Part shown: piece after piece, positions 1 to 8,795 of the stretch
How the letters are laid out: each line of letters begins with the position of its first letter
Position numbering within the stretch: the stretch's first letter is position 1
Source of the DNA: an uncultured Bacteroidaceae bacterium
GTDB lineage: Bacteria; Bacteroidota; Bacteroidia; Bacteroidales; Bacteroidaceae
Length of the DNA stretch: 57,510 nt
NCBI GenBank assembly: GCA_934394435.1
Contig: CAKRRN010000011.1
Coordinates: 1 to 57,510, forward strand
Reading direction: 5' to 3'
Notes under the pieces: generated by a model
What the model was told of the DNA's origin: nothing
What the model saw: the letters and a program-made list of their open reading frames with translations, nothing else
Database searches by the model: none
Program-made: the position numbers and the translations under genes

Positions 1-76
1 AGCAAGCTGGCTTATAAGTACAGGTTACGCCTGTGGATTTACGTCCGAGACTCCCCCCTGATTTATCGGGTGAGCC
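1..76 (+). repeat. Dispersed repeat, copy 1 (about 75 bp)
   Basis: This stretch matches the reverse complement of 37367-37441 with about eight mismatches and one extra C in a C-run, roughly 88 percent identity by hand alignment. Its last part, ending TTTATCGGGTGAGCC, also recurs at 37798-37826. The copy begins at the window edge and may extend further left. In copy 2 the same sequence lies in an open reading frame, whereas here the extra C puts a stop just after it. It could be a decayed gene fragment, a mobile remnant or a structured RNA; I do not recognise the family. Confidence 0.7.
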
Positions 77-371
77 ACTCTCTCTCTGGTAATAATGCGC
101 CCTGTGTGTGGGGAGGGAGTAAATCTCTATTGGACTCCCTTGTAGGCCGTAGCTCCGTCATATTTTCGGTGTGGGAGGCTGATGTCTTGCTTTTTTTCTG
201 TATTGAAGGGTTCTTCTGGGTTGCAGATACGATTGAGCCTTACCTTTGCATCGTCAAAAGGGAACTTGCAGGTAAGCTCCAAATCCTATCAGAGTTCAAA
301 AGAAAAGAGAGCAAGATAGTAGTTACAGATATTTATATATATACAAATTTCAAACAAAAAAAGTATCAGAC
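77..371. other. Leader region without a supported gene
   Basis: No convincing gene is seen here. The one open frame (70-375) has no family resemblance and overlaps the start of the first real gene. The stretch holds a T-run near 190-197, a likely promoter at 241-248 and a leader of roughly 115 nt in front of the binding-protein gene. Confidence 0.5.
241..248 (+). promoter_or_regulatory. Probable -7 box of the OsmC/SusCD cluster
   Basis: TACCTTTG matches the Bacteroidetes -7 consensus TAnnTTTG. A TTG at 221-223 could serve as a weak -33 element, though the 17-nt spacer is short. If used, transcription would start near 254 and leave a leader of about 115 nt before the gene at 372. Confidence 0.45.
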
Positions 372-1277
372 ATGAAGAAAGCATTTGTTATTTTCATTGC
401 TGTGGCAGTGATTGTCGCACAGGCAATGGCTAAGGGAGAGGCTTCGGAGAAGGTGACGATAAAGACATCTAAGGTGTGTCGAATGTTGGTGCAGACATGG
501 GCTGATGCTTACATGAAGCAGCATCCGCAGGCCAGCATACAGGTGATAGACGGCAGTAGAAGCGATGGCAACCAGCCAGACTTGGTAGTAGAACCGGGCA
601 AGTCCGAGCAGTCGGCATCCATCGTGGGACGCTACATCCTGCTACCCGTTACCAGCAAGGATAATCCAGCGGCAGACGAATTGCTAAAGAGGAGGCTATC
701 GCAGTATGACCTGTCGCTTCTCTATTTCGAGCAAGACCCCTATGAGACAGACGACGAAGAGGAACTGAGCGCGAAGCGAAAGCAGTTGATTGAGCGAGTG
801 ACGGTATATAGCGGAAATCGTCATGGCTCGGCTGCCGAAAGTTTCGCTCGAGTGCTGGGATATAAGACCTCAGACCTGCGAGGGAAGAAGATAGGCGGCG
901 ATGACATCTACCTGCTGTCTGCCATAGAGAAGGATAGTACGGGCATCACGGTGAGCAATGTGGCTTATCTCTATGACACCTCCAGCCGCGCATTGCGTGC
1001 AGACCTGCTCCTGTTGCCATTGAAGGCAAGCAAGGAGCAGAGGCAGGCTCTCGAGAGTCGCAACCTCGACCAGCTACTTGCCGTCTTTGAGCATGACGAC
1101 TCAGACATCCTGCCAGCTCAGAACCTCTTGCTTGAGGCATCAGGCAATCTTTCGCTGACGGCAGCAGACTTCGCTCACTGGATAGCTACTGATGGACAGC
1201 AGTACAACAATCAGGCAGGATTCCTTCGTGCCGTATCTTCATCGGGAGACTATGGAGCCGTGGCACAAGCCAACTAA
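372..1277 (+). CDS. Exported PstS-like substrate-binding domain protein
   Basis: This 301-residue protein starts with a clear signal peptide (about residues 1-21, ending AMA) and has no lipobox, so it is probably periplasmic. The body resembles the type 2 periplasmic-binding fold of PstS-like proteins: an early beta-strand/helix unit with a conserved Cys, a central YSGNRHGSAAE stretch like the anion-binding loop of phosphate-binding proteins, and a later strand-rich part. Family assignment is by pattern only. It is the first gene of a cluster with SusC, SusD, a tandem OsmC protein and a cysteine-rich redox protein, 33 nt ahead of susC. The ligand is unknown, and no ABC permease is adjacent. 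Confidence 0.6.
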   Translation: MKKAFVIFIAVAVIVAQAMAKGEASEKVTIKTSKVCRMLVQTWADAYMKQHPQASIQVIDGSRSDGNQPDLVVEPGKSEQSASIVGRYILLPVTSKDNPAADELLKRRLSQYDLSLLYFEQDPYETDDEEELSAKRKQLIERVTVYSGNRHGSAAESFARVLGYKTSDLRGKKIGGDDIYLLSAIEKDSTGITVSNVAYLYDTSSRALRADLLLLPLKASKEQRQALESRNLDQLLAVFEHDDSDILPAQNLLLEASGNLSLTAADFAHWIATDGQQYNNQAGFLRAVSSSGDYGAVAQAN

Positions 1278-1310
1278 CACTTAGTAAGCACATACACACA
1301 CTCTCTACAC

Positions 1311-4300
1311 ATGAGACATATATTATCTATTCTTGTTGCCCTAACGTTCTTTGTTGGAGCAACCGGGGCAGCACGTGCTCAAGTGATAAACGGCACGGTG
1401 AAAGATGCCTCCAGCGGAGAAACATTGCCAGGCGTGTCTGTACAGATAAAAGGCTCCAGCCAGCGTGCCAGTACAGATACCGATGGACACTTCAGCATAA
1501 AGGTCAGCAAACTTCCCGCCACAGTGGTATTTAATTATATGGGATTTCGCAAACTCACTCTTGATGTATACGACACAGACGATTCTATGGAAGTCGAGTT
1601 GGCTGAAGAACGCAACGCACTGTCAGAGGTAGTCGTGGTGGGCTACGGCACGCAGAGTCGCAAGCAACTTACAGGCTCTGTGACCACCGTCAAGCCTGGT
1701 GAGCAACTGAAGACAGCCACCAGCATCAACGACGTGTTGGGCGGAGCCGTGGCAGGACTCTCCATCTCGCAGTCCTCTGGTCAGCCAGGAGCCTCCTCTT
1801 CGGTGCGCATCCGTGGCGGCAACTCCATCACAGGTGGCAACGAACCACTCTACGTCATCGACGGAGTGCTCATTTACAACAGCGATGATGCCACACAGAC
1901 GGGTGTGGGACGCTCGTCTGGCAACTTCGACCCCCTCTCCACCATCAATCCCTCCGACATAGAGTCGATAGAGGTACTCAAGGACGTGGCTGCATCAGCC
2001 ATCTACGGCTCGCGTGGAGCCAACGGCGTAATCATCGTGACCACACGCCAAGGCAAGTCGGGCAAACCATCCGTCGAGTATGGCTACAGCGTAGGAGTGT
2101 CATCGGTGAGCAAGAAACTTGACCTGCTCAACGCACGACAGTGGGGCGAACTCTACCTCGAGATAGCCACTGACGCTCAGAAAGCTGCCACGGGCATCAC
2201 CCCCTCTGAGGTAGGGCAGTGGGGCAAGGGTTATGACTGGCAGGATGCCTACTTCCGCACAGCAGTGTCGCAGCAGCATCAGGTGTCGGTGAGCGGTGGG
2301 TCAGACAAGGAGCATTACCTCGTGTCGGCGAACTATACAGATCGTAATGGCGTGGTACGTGGCACAGACTTTACTCGTTATGGGGGGCGTATCAACTACA
2401 GCCGCGAGCTCTTTAAAAACTTCACGCTTGGTGTGAATGTAAATGCATCGCGAAGCACACAGAATGGCCTCTCCAACTTCACCAGTTTCTCCAATGGCAT
2501 GAGTGGACAACTTGAGCAAGCTCTGCGTACCTCGCCTGCCGTGCCAATCCGCAATGACGATGGCTCATGGAACTACAGCAACCCCTTCGAAGCTGGCGAC
2601 CTGGTGAAGAGTGGGGGTGTAACGCCCAATGCAATAGCCGAATTGGAGACCGTGACATCGAAGACTAAGGTGGCGGACTTCCTGGGTACAGCTCACTTGA
2701 CGTGGAAGCCCGTGAGCGGACTGACCCTCAAGCTACAAGGCTCCACCAATGGCATACATACCACCGAGGACTTCTTCTCACCAATGTCAGCCACCGCAGG
2801 GTTCTTCTGCAACGGCTATGGCTCGGTGGGCAACAAGTCTTGGCAGAGCAATCAGCTGGAGGCAACTGCCACTTGGCACAAGGCTTTTGCCGAGAAGCAC
2901 GATCTGGAGGTGCTGGCTGGCTTCACTACGCAGGCTATCCACAGCGAGAGTGCAGTGGCTTCAGCAGCTGATTTCGCCAATGCCACACTTGGCTACAACT
3001 CCCTGCAATCGGGAGCCCAGCGGTTGGCACCCCTTACAGAAAGCGTGACAAACACCCTCAACTCCTTCATAGCTCGTGCTAATTATACCTATCTGGAGCG
3101 CTATAACTTATCAGCCACACTGCGCTCTGATGGCTCAAGCCGTTTTGCTCAGAATCACAAATGGGGCTACTTCCCCTCGGTTGGTGCAGCATGGAATGTG
3201 AGCGATGAGCCCTTCCTCAAGCACACGCGCTGGATAGGCAATCTCAAACTACGTGGAAGCTTTGGTATAGTGGGCAATCAAGAGATAGGCGACTATCAGT
3301 TCCTCTCAAAGTATGCGAGCACACTGGGCTATTATTACTTCAATGGCGTGCTAACCACGGGTTATTATCGCTCGTCGCTCTCCAATGCCGACCTCAAGTG
3401 GGAATCAACACGCTCGTTTGATATCGGACTTGACTGGTCGTTGCTACACGGACGACTGACGCTGACCGCTGATTACTATGTCAAGAAGACGTCAGACCTG
3501 CTCGTCAGCATTCCCGTAGAGCAGACCACAGGCTTCTCACAACAGTTGCGCAACGTGGGGGGCGTGTCTAACAAGGGTGTAGAACTCTCCGTCAGTGCCA
3601 TCCCTGTGCAACGCAAACGACTCACCTGGACACTTAATGCCAATGTTGCGCATAACCGAAACGAGGTGACAAGTCTGGGAGATGGTCAGAAGCAAATCAT
3701 CAACTCCAACCAGACAATCATCCGTGTGGGGCAGCCTCTTGGCTCCTTCTATGGATGGAAGTTCGATGGGCTGGTGCAGAAGGGACAGAATCTGGAAGAC
3801 GTGCCCGTGCCCGTGACAAAGACCAACGTAGAGTATGGTGATGCGAAGTTTGTTGACCAGAACCATGACGGACAGATTGACCAGGAGGGCGACCGCGTCG
3901 TTCTTGGCAGCACTCAGCCCAAACTCACCTATGGATTTGGTTCCACACTGCGTTATCGCCGTCTCGATATAAACCTGCACTTCCAAGGTTCCTATGGCAA
4001 TAAGCTCTACAACCGTCTGCGTCAGTCACTTGAAACTCCCTCTACGAGCTATAATGTATCCACAGCCTTGCTCAACCGATGGACTGAGGAGAACACCAAC
4101 ACTCTCATCCCACGCGCCACAGGCAAGGTGAGCTACAGCAACTATCTCGACAGTCGCTATGTGGAGGGAGCCAGTTACCTACGCCTCAAGAACATCCAGG
4201 TTGGCTACACACTCCCCATAAGGGTTGCGCCCAAGCAAAGAATCTATGTCAACCTGTATGCATCGGCACAGAATCTGCTCACCTTCACTCCCTACTCAGG

Positions 4301-4388
4301 ATATGACCCTGAGTATGCAGGGGCTGTGGATAATGGCAACTATCCGAGTGCCAGAACCTTTACTTTCGGCATAAAACTGACTTATTAA
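1311..4388 (+). CDS. SusC/RagA-family TonB-dependent outer-membrane transporter
   Basis: The 1025-residue protein has a signal peptide (about 1-23), then a carboxypeptidase-regulatory-like domain (about 25-100, starting VINGTVKDASSGETLPGV). A TonB-box-like segment follows (EVVVVGYGTQ, about 106-115), then a plug domain containing IRGGNSITGG and a long beta-barrel ending in an aromatic residue (GIKLTY). There is no N-terminal STN signalling domain, so no direct anti-sigma partner is implied. With the SusD homologue 42 nt downstream it should form a pedal-bin complex that imports a ligand across the outer membrane. The neighbours are redox-type proteins, not glycosidases, so the cargo may not be a glycan (inference). 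Confidence 0.95.
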   Translation: MRHILSILVALTFFVGATGAARAQVINGTVKDASSGETLPGVSVQIKGSSQRASTDTDGHFSIKVSKLPATVVFNYMGFRKLTLDVYDTDDSMEVELAEERNALSEVVVVGYGTQSRKQLTGSVTTVKPGEQLKTATSINDVLGGAVAGLSISQSSGQPGASSSVRIRGGNSITGGNEPLYVIDGVLIYNSDDATQTGVGRSSGNFDPLSTINPSDIESIEVLKDVAASAIYGSRGANGVIIVTTRQGKSGKPSVEYGYSVGVSSVSKKLDLLNARQWGELYLEIATDAQKAATGITPSEVGQWGKGYDWQDAYFRTAVSQQHQVSVSGGSDKEHYLVSANYTDRNGVVRGTDFTRYGGRINYSRELFKNFTLGVNVNASRSTQNGLSNFTSFSNGMSGQLEQALRTSPAVPIRNDDGSWNYSNPFEAGDLVKSGGVTPNAIAELETVTSKTKVADFLGTAHLTWKPVSGLTLKLQGSTNGIHTTEDFFSPMSATAGFFCNGYGSVGNKSWQSNQLEATATWHKAFAEKHDLEVLAGFTTQAIHSESAVASAADFANATLGYNSLQSGAQRLAPLTESVTNTLNSFIARANYTYLERYNLSATLRSDGSSRFAQNHKWGYFPSVGAAWNVSDEPFLKHTRWIGNLKLRGSFGIVGNQEIGDYQFLSKYASTLGYYYFNGVLTTGYYRSSLSNADLKWESTRSFDIGLDWSLLHGRLTLTADYYVKKTSDLLVSIPVEQTTGFSQQLRNVGGVSNKGVELSVSAIPVQRKRLTWTLNANVAHNRNEVTSLGDGQKQIINSNQTIIRVGQPLGSFYGWKFDGLVQKGQNLEDVPVPVTKTNVEYGDAKFVDQNHDGQIDQEGDRVVLGSTQPKLTYGFGSTLRYRRLDINLHFQGSYGNKLYNRLRQSLETPSTSYNVSTALLNRWTEENTNTLIPRATGKVSYSNYLDSRYVEGASYLRLKNIQVGYTLPIRVAPKQRIYVNLYASAQNLLTFTPYSGYDPEYAGAVDNGNYPSARTFTFGIKLTY

Positions 4389-4429
4389 AAGTCTGGTAAA
4401 ACTTGTTGCAAACAATATAAATAGATATT

Positions 4430-6031
4430 ATGGTAAGACATTATATAAAAGCCCTATGGCTGGCATCACTTCTAGTCTCGGCATGTGCCGACCTCGATCA
4501 AGTCCCTCAGTCAGAACTGTCGGGTGCCAGTCTTCCCCAAAGCGATGACGATGCTATCGCGCTCGTCACCCCAGTCTATGCAGAGAACACCCTGCTCAGC
4601 ACAAAGTACTCCTATATGTCTGACCTGGTCACCGAGACCACCGTCTCGGGCGAGAATCCCAATGGCGGTGGAGGCATGCTCGGACTGCTGAAGTGGGATG
4701 GTACCAATAGTTACATAACGAGCATGTGGAAGAGTTCCTACTCGGCCATAGCCCAAGCCAATGACGCCATAGCCAAGGTGGGAGCATCCTCGCACGTGAG
4801 TGAGACTATCCGTAGACGTGTGGTGGGCGAGGCTAAGTTCCTTCGTGCCTACTATTACTTCAATCTTGTGCAGTTCTTTGGTCCTGTTCCTCTGGTGCTC
4901 ACCCCCGATGGTGGTAAGGGCGTGAAGCGAGATGACGAGGGCAAAGTGTATGCTCAGGTAGTCAAGGATCTGGAGGATGCAGCCCAGGTGCTTCCCGAGA
5001 AAAGCCAGCAAGCATCCTCCGACATCGGTCGTGCCACACGTGGTGCTGCCTTGGCTGCCTTAGCCAAGACCCTGCTGGTATGGGCGCAGAATGATGACAG
5101 TTTGAGCCAGGCTGATCGCCATGAACGTTATGCGCTTTCCGTGGAAGCTGCACAGAAGGTTATCAACTCGGGCGAGTATGCGCTTGAGGAAGATTTCCAT
5201 AAGAATTGGGATAATCAGAATCGCAATGGACGCGAGAGCATATTTGCAACGCAGCATTATGTTGGCTCATCGCTTCAGAGTGATAATACGGGCGGAAACC
5301 ACTTGGTACACTGCTCCTTCTCGACAGGATTTTCCATAGCATTACCTCATGTGACACCTTCTCCAACCCGCGAGGTGCAGGATTCCTATTTGTTAGGCGA
5401 CCAACGGAGAGACGTATCTTTTGCTGACTCATTGTGGAGAGAAAAGGATGGCAAGTACTTCTATTTCTACTATGATGCCGATGGAGATGGTGTGCGCGAA
5501 GCTGGATTCCCTCGCTACAAGAAATATATTGACTTGGATAATCCCGAGAACAGCTCAAACATCAGAGCTATGAATCGTACGATTCTTCGTTATGCAGAGG
5601 TGTTGCTCGTCAAAGCCGAAGCCATCAACGAACGTGATCATGGAGCCAATGCAGAGGCACTTAATGCTTTCAATCAAGTGCGTCGGCGTGCCTTTGGTGA
5701 GAATATCTCCAGCAGTGAGTCTCAGCCCCACGACCTGAATGTGACCTGTTATGAGGATTTTCATAATGCTATAGTGCAGGAGCGTGCTTGGGAATTCGTG
5801 TATGAGCAGAAACATTGGTTTGACTTGAAGCGATGGAAAGTACTGGTCAAGACTATACGCAACAGTCGTCTTGCTCGCGAATATCCAGAGTACAACAAGG
5901 CAGCAATAGACTTCCGTAATTATCGCTATCCTATCCCTCAAGCACAGCGTGACATAAATCCGAACCTGTGGCAGAACTACGGCTACGACGGTTCCTCAAT
6001 AACAGATAATCCATATAAAAACGCAGAATAA
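4430..6031 (+). CDS. SusD/RagB-family ligand-binding lipoprotein
   Basis: A 533-residue surface lipoprotein. The signal peptide ends in LLVSAC, so Cys19 should be lipidated. The start of the mature chain (ADLDQVPQSEL) and the C-terminal region with VYEQKHWFDLKRWK and a final NPNLWQNYGY segment are typical of RagB/SusD proteins, and TPR-like helices run through the middle. It pairs with the SusC-like transporter just upstream, and its stop lies two nucleotides before the next gene, so the tandem OsmC gene is almost certainly co-transcribed. Confidence 0.95.
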   Translation: MVRHYIKALWLASLLVSACADLDQVPQSELSGASLPQSDDDAIALVTPVYAENTLLSTKYSYMSDLVTETTVSGENPNGGGGMLGLLKWDGTNSYITSMWKSSYSAIAQANDAIAKVGASSHVSETIRRRVVGEAKFLRAYYYFNLVQFFGPVPLVLTPDGGKGVKRDDEGKVYAQVVKDLEDAAQVLPEKSQQASSDIGRATRGAALAALAKTLLVWAQNDDSLSQADRHERYALSVEAAQKVINSGEYALEEDFHKNWDNQNRNGRESIFATQHYVGSSLQSDNTGGNHLVHCSFSTGFSIALPHVTPSPTREVQDSYLLGDQRRDVSFADSLWREKDGKYFYFYYDADGDGVREAGFPRYKKYIDLDNPENSSNIRAMNRTILRYAEVLLVKAEAINERDHGANAEALNAFNQVRRRAFGENISSSESQPHDLNVTCYEDFHNAIVQERAWEFVYEQKHWFDLKRWKVLVKTIRNSRLAREYPEYNKAAIDFRNYRYPIPQAQRDINPNLWQNYGYDGSSITDNPYKNAE

Positions 6032-6033
6032 AC

Positions 6034-7245
6034 ATGAAAACAGTATCAACAATTCGGCTGGTGGTTGCTTTGGCGATTGCAGCACTGTCAACAGACAACT
6101 ATGCACAGAGTTTCCCTAATGGCGTCTTTCGTAGTAAAAGTACTTGGGAGCAGTATGCTAAGAATAGTCCGTCGCTCAAGGCGCATCTTGTCCAGCGTGC
6201 CAGAGCACTCAAGGCCTGGGAGTCCATATCTCCCTCTTTATTAGAACCAGTGACACTGAATGCCACTGTGACAGCCAAGAACCGTGGCGGATCACGAGAG
6301 TTGCGTATCCGCAATTTCCACTATATAGGTGACTGTGGTTACAAGCATGGTGGACAGGATACGGGAGTGGAAACCCAGACTACGGCACGTGGTGTGTTTG
6401 CCTCTGACATTACAAATTCAATTCTTGATCAAGCTGCACTCTCGGGCATCGCCATAGACTCGTTGTATGTGAGTATCAAAGGGCAACCAGACAAACAGCC
6501 CACAGAACGTGTCAATTATACTCGTAACTTCCTCTATACAGTGCGTATAGCTTCTAATGCCAGTGATAGTCAGTTGGAGAAGCTGGTGGAGAAGGCCGAG
6601 CAGCACTCGCCTGTGATCAACCTTATCAAGCGTGCCGTAACTCCCCAGCTTACCATTGACTATAAGCAAACACCGAGAGGGCGTGTTGTGGAGGGAAAGA
6701 CTCTGGCAGGCTTGCGCGAGTATATTCATGGAAAGCGCCAGGCGATATTGGCTTATAGCCGCCCAGATACAGCCAAACCAGCACCTGTATCTGCAACGTC
6801 GATTCCGCAACCTTACGTAAAGGTTCTTCCCAATGGGGTGCGTCAACTTAATGTTCCTACAGGAGGGGCCTGGTATGTTATCAATCATGATAATCCTGAA
6901 TACTTGGGTGGAGCGAACTCGGGGCAGACTTCTCTCGAAAATGCATTGGGCGTATTGGGTACTTGCATTACGCATATCTCTGAGATACAAGCAGCGAAAC
7001 TCGACCTTGATGTAGATTCACTGCAACTGAGTGTTGCAGCAGAAATAGATCCTAGAGCAGGGCGAAAAGGCTATGAGGATGTTCCTTTCTGGCCTCAGAA
7101 CGTACGTTACACGGTGCATGTACGCACTCCTGAAACTCTGGAGACAGTGAAGAAATGGATAGATAGTGTGGAACATATATGCCCGATGTACAATGTATTC
7201 AAGGATACCCAGACTTTTGAACATCGTATTGAGCGTATAAAATAA
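6034..7245 (+). CDS. Exported tandem OsmC-like domain protein
   Basis: The protein has 403 residues, with a signal peptide of about 1-25 (ending NYAQS). It shows two OsmC-type domains. Domain 2 (about 260-400) has GTCITHIS with Cys311 and VEHICPMYN with Cys383, the two positions of the redox cysteine pair in OsmC/Ohr proteins, plus the typical VDSLQLSVAAEID strand. Domain 1 (about 75-210) has the same pattern (AIDSLYVSIKG, then AEQHSPVINL), but the aligned cysteine positions are Asp125 and Ser192, so it looks catalytically dead. OsmC proteins are normally single-domain and cytoplasmic; here the pair appears exported. The gene follows susD by two nucleotides. The role is unknown; reduction of a peroxide or sulfur compound brought in by the SusCD pair is an inference. 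Confidence 0.75.
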   Translation: MKTVSTIRLVVALAIAALSTDNYAQSFPNGVFRSKSTWEQYAKNSPSLKAHLVQRARALKAWESISPSLLEPVTLNATVTAKNRGGSRELRIRNFHYIGDCGYKHGGQDTGVETQTTARGVFASDITNSILDQAALSGIAIDSLYVSIKGQPDKQPTERVNYTRNFLYTVRIASNASDSQLEKLVEKAEQHSPVINLIKRAVTPQLTIDYKQTPRGRVVEGKTLAGLREYIHGKRQAILAYSRPDTAKPAPVSATSIPQPYVKVLPNGVRQLNVPTGGAWYVINHDNPEYLGGANSGQTSLENALGVLGTCITHISEIQAAKLDLDVDSLQLSVAAEIDPRAGRKGYEDVPFWPQNVRYTVHVRTPETLETVKKWIDSVEHICPMYNVFKDTQTFEHRIERIK

Positions 7246-7272
7246 TGATAATGGAGAGAGTGTGCGTCTGAG

Positions 7273-7299
7273 AAAATGGGCGCACACGCCCATTTTGCT
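7273..7299. terminator. Hairpin between the OsmC-like and C_GCAxxG genes
   Basis: AAAATGGGCG and CGCCCATTTT form perfect 10-bp arms around a CACA loop. The T-tail is weak, so it may attenuate rather than end transcription from the SusCD cluster. Confidence 0.6.
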
Positions 7300-7323
7300 G
7301 TTTATTAAAAATAAAGTGTAGAT

Positions 7324-7926
7324 ATGTTGACAGCATTACTCTTTTTACCGATAGGCATTGATACCGTGGCTGCAGATGCAAACCATTTGGCGGTTCCTGC
7401 TGCCTTTCCAGCTTCATCGCGCCATGAATGCGTGGATTCACTTAAAGCCGAAGTAGAACGGCAAGTGAGGGCACGTTTTGGTCAGCACTATGGATGTTCC
7501 GCACTTGCTTTCTGTGGGCTTTGTGCCACTTTAGGTACTACGTTGAACGAACATCAGCTTCGCAGTATGTCCGATAGCTTTGCTGGAGGAATTGCTCATC
7601 GTTTTGGCGATGGCACATGTGGGGCGGTACTTGGCTCGATACAGGCACTCTCAATGTATGCCAGAGGCGATCGTCATAAACATTGGAAACTGGCACGTGA
7701 GGTTTGTGATGCTTTGCAGCAGCAAGAGGGAGGGACCAAGTGCAGTGACATCTATGGCAAACACAAGTTTGAACATTGTGACGCCTGTGTGTTCTGTGCT
7801 GTGAAGAAGGTGGTGGAAATATTGCATCGTGAAGGTGATATCTCCACCCGAACAATACAGTGCGTAGAGGCAAATCCATCTTCTGCTCATTCTGAGGAAA
7901 GTAATGCGACAGAATCATTTCGCTAA
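7324..7926 (+). CDS. C_GCAxxG_C_C-type cysteine-rich redox protein
   Basis: This 200-residue protein carries 11 cysteines (36, 58, 64, 67, 99, 128, 140, 152, 155, 158, 180). The core DGTCGAVLGSIQALS (about 96-110), the preceding FAGGIAHRFG and the later CDACVFC fit the C_GCAxxG_C_C family of putative redox-active or metal-binding proteins. The first 19 residues are hydrophobic and end VAADA, so the protein may be exported, although the family is mostly cytoplasmic. It lies 78 nt after the tandem OsmC gene with a hairpin in between. Pairing a cysteine-rich protein with an exported OsmC protein suggests a thiol- or metal-linked function (inference). Confidence 0.65.
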   Translation: MLTALLFLPIGIDTVAADANHLAVPAAFPASSRHECVDSLKAEVERQVRARFGQHYGCSALAFCGLCATLGTTLNEHQLRSMSDSFAGGIAHRFGDGTCGAVLGSIQALSMYARGDRHKHWKLAREVCDALQQQEGGTKCSDIYGKHKFEHCDACVFCAVKKVVEILHREGDISTRTIQCVEANPSSAHSEESNATESFR

Positions 7927-8090
7927 GCCAAATTAGCAAAATGAAGTTCGCTTCGACTTTGCCATGGCGAGAAATAGAAGGATAGAATCCAACCATAGAG
8001 TGAGTACAGTATGAATAATTGTATGCTCAGAGTAGACCTTGTGTCGAATGTGAAGATGCAATGAAGCACTCCTTCTTCGCTCTTTTTTAC

Positions 8091-8098
8091 TAATTTTG
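8091..8098 (+). promoter_or_regulatory. Probable -7 box of the first lrp gene
   Basis: TAATTTTG fits TAnnTTTG and lies about 55 nt before the Lrp start. No good -33 box is seen. Confidence 0.45.
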
Positions 8099-8153
8099 CA
8101 GTCGTGATTCATGCTGGCAAAAAAAGTTAACTCAAAATAATAACGAGGATATC

Positions 8154-8618
8154 ATGATACAGAATCTGGATGACACAGACATCAGACTGTTACGTGCAAT
8201 GCAGGAAAACTGCCGGGTAACCACCAAAGAACTAGCAGCTAAGATACATCTTTCTACCACCGCCACTTTTGAACGTCTACGCCGACTTGAGTTAATGGGC
8301 GTGATGCGAGGTTATGTGGCTGTGCTTGATGCCGAAAAACTTGAGCGTGGCTTTGTCGTGTTTTGCAATGTGGCTATGCATCGCATCAATCAAGAGACCG
8401 TAAATGATTTTGTAGCTCATGTGCTTGAGTGGCCAGAGGTGTCTGAATGTTACAATGTGAGCGGTGAGTTTGACTACATGCTCAAGGTCTTCTGTAAAAG
8501 TATGGAGGAGTACCAGCGTTTTGTCATTAGAACAATCGGCACGTTGGAAAATGTAATTCGCATACAGAGCGTCTTCGTAATGGATACGCTAAAATTGACC
8601 TATGGTATCAAAATATAA
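8154..8618 (+). CDS. Lrp/AsnC-family transcriptional regulator
   Basis: A 154-residue regulator with an N-terminal winged helix-turn-helix (about 6-60, TTKELAAKIHLSTTATFERLRRLE) and a C-terminal RAM/AsnC ligand-binding domain (about 70-150, VSECYNVSGEFDYMLKV). These proteins form dimers or octamers that sense amino acids. It is a close paralogue of the Lrp at 22189-22656, sharing TTKELAA, the VVFCNV strand and the VSECYN motif. It stands alone between the OsmC/SusCD cluster and the DUF4465 gene and has its own promoter. The targets are unknown; either neighbour could be one. Confidence 0.93.
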   Translation: MIQNLDDTDIRLLRAMQENCRVTTKELAAKIHLSTTATFERLRRLELMGVMRGYVAVLDAEKLERGFVVFCNVAMHRINQETVNDFVAHVLEWPEVSECYNVSGEFDYMLKVFCKSMEEYQRFVIRTIGTLENVIRIQSVFVMDTLKLTYGIKI

Positions 8619-8722
8619 TATATAGAAGGGCGAAATCCCAACGTGCTCGCATGCAAGAAAATCATACATGAGGTGAAGGCACAGACGTGTGGTTGAAGAG
8701 TTTGTAAAAAAATGCCATATTA

Positions 8723-8754
8723 TTGGGCAGTATGGTGAAATAATGTTAACTTTG
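8723..8754 (+). promoter_or_regulatory. Promoter of the DUF4465 gene
   Basis: A TTG at 8723-8725 and TAACTTTG at 8747-8754 are 21 nt apart and fit the Bacteroidetes promoter. Transcription would start near 8760, giving a short leader of about 35 nt. Confidence 0.6.
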
Positions 8755-8795
8755 AGGTGCGATAATCAAACAATTAAAGTTAATACTCTATTATT

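Noticed and set aside
70..375. 101-residue open frame at the left end
   Set aside because: It has no family resemblance, spans a promoter and an AT-rich leader, and overlaps the signal peptide gene at 372.
3537..3986. 149-residue frame antisense to susC
   Set aside because: It is a shadow of a strongly coding region and has no recognisable motif.
8619..8795. Cobalamin riboswitch before the DUF4465 gene
   Set aside because: No B12-box-like sequence or multi-stem leader is visible, and the likely leader is only about 35 nt.
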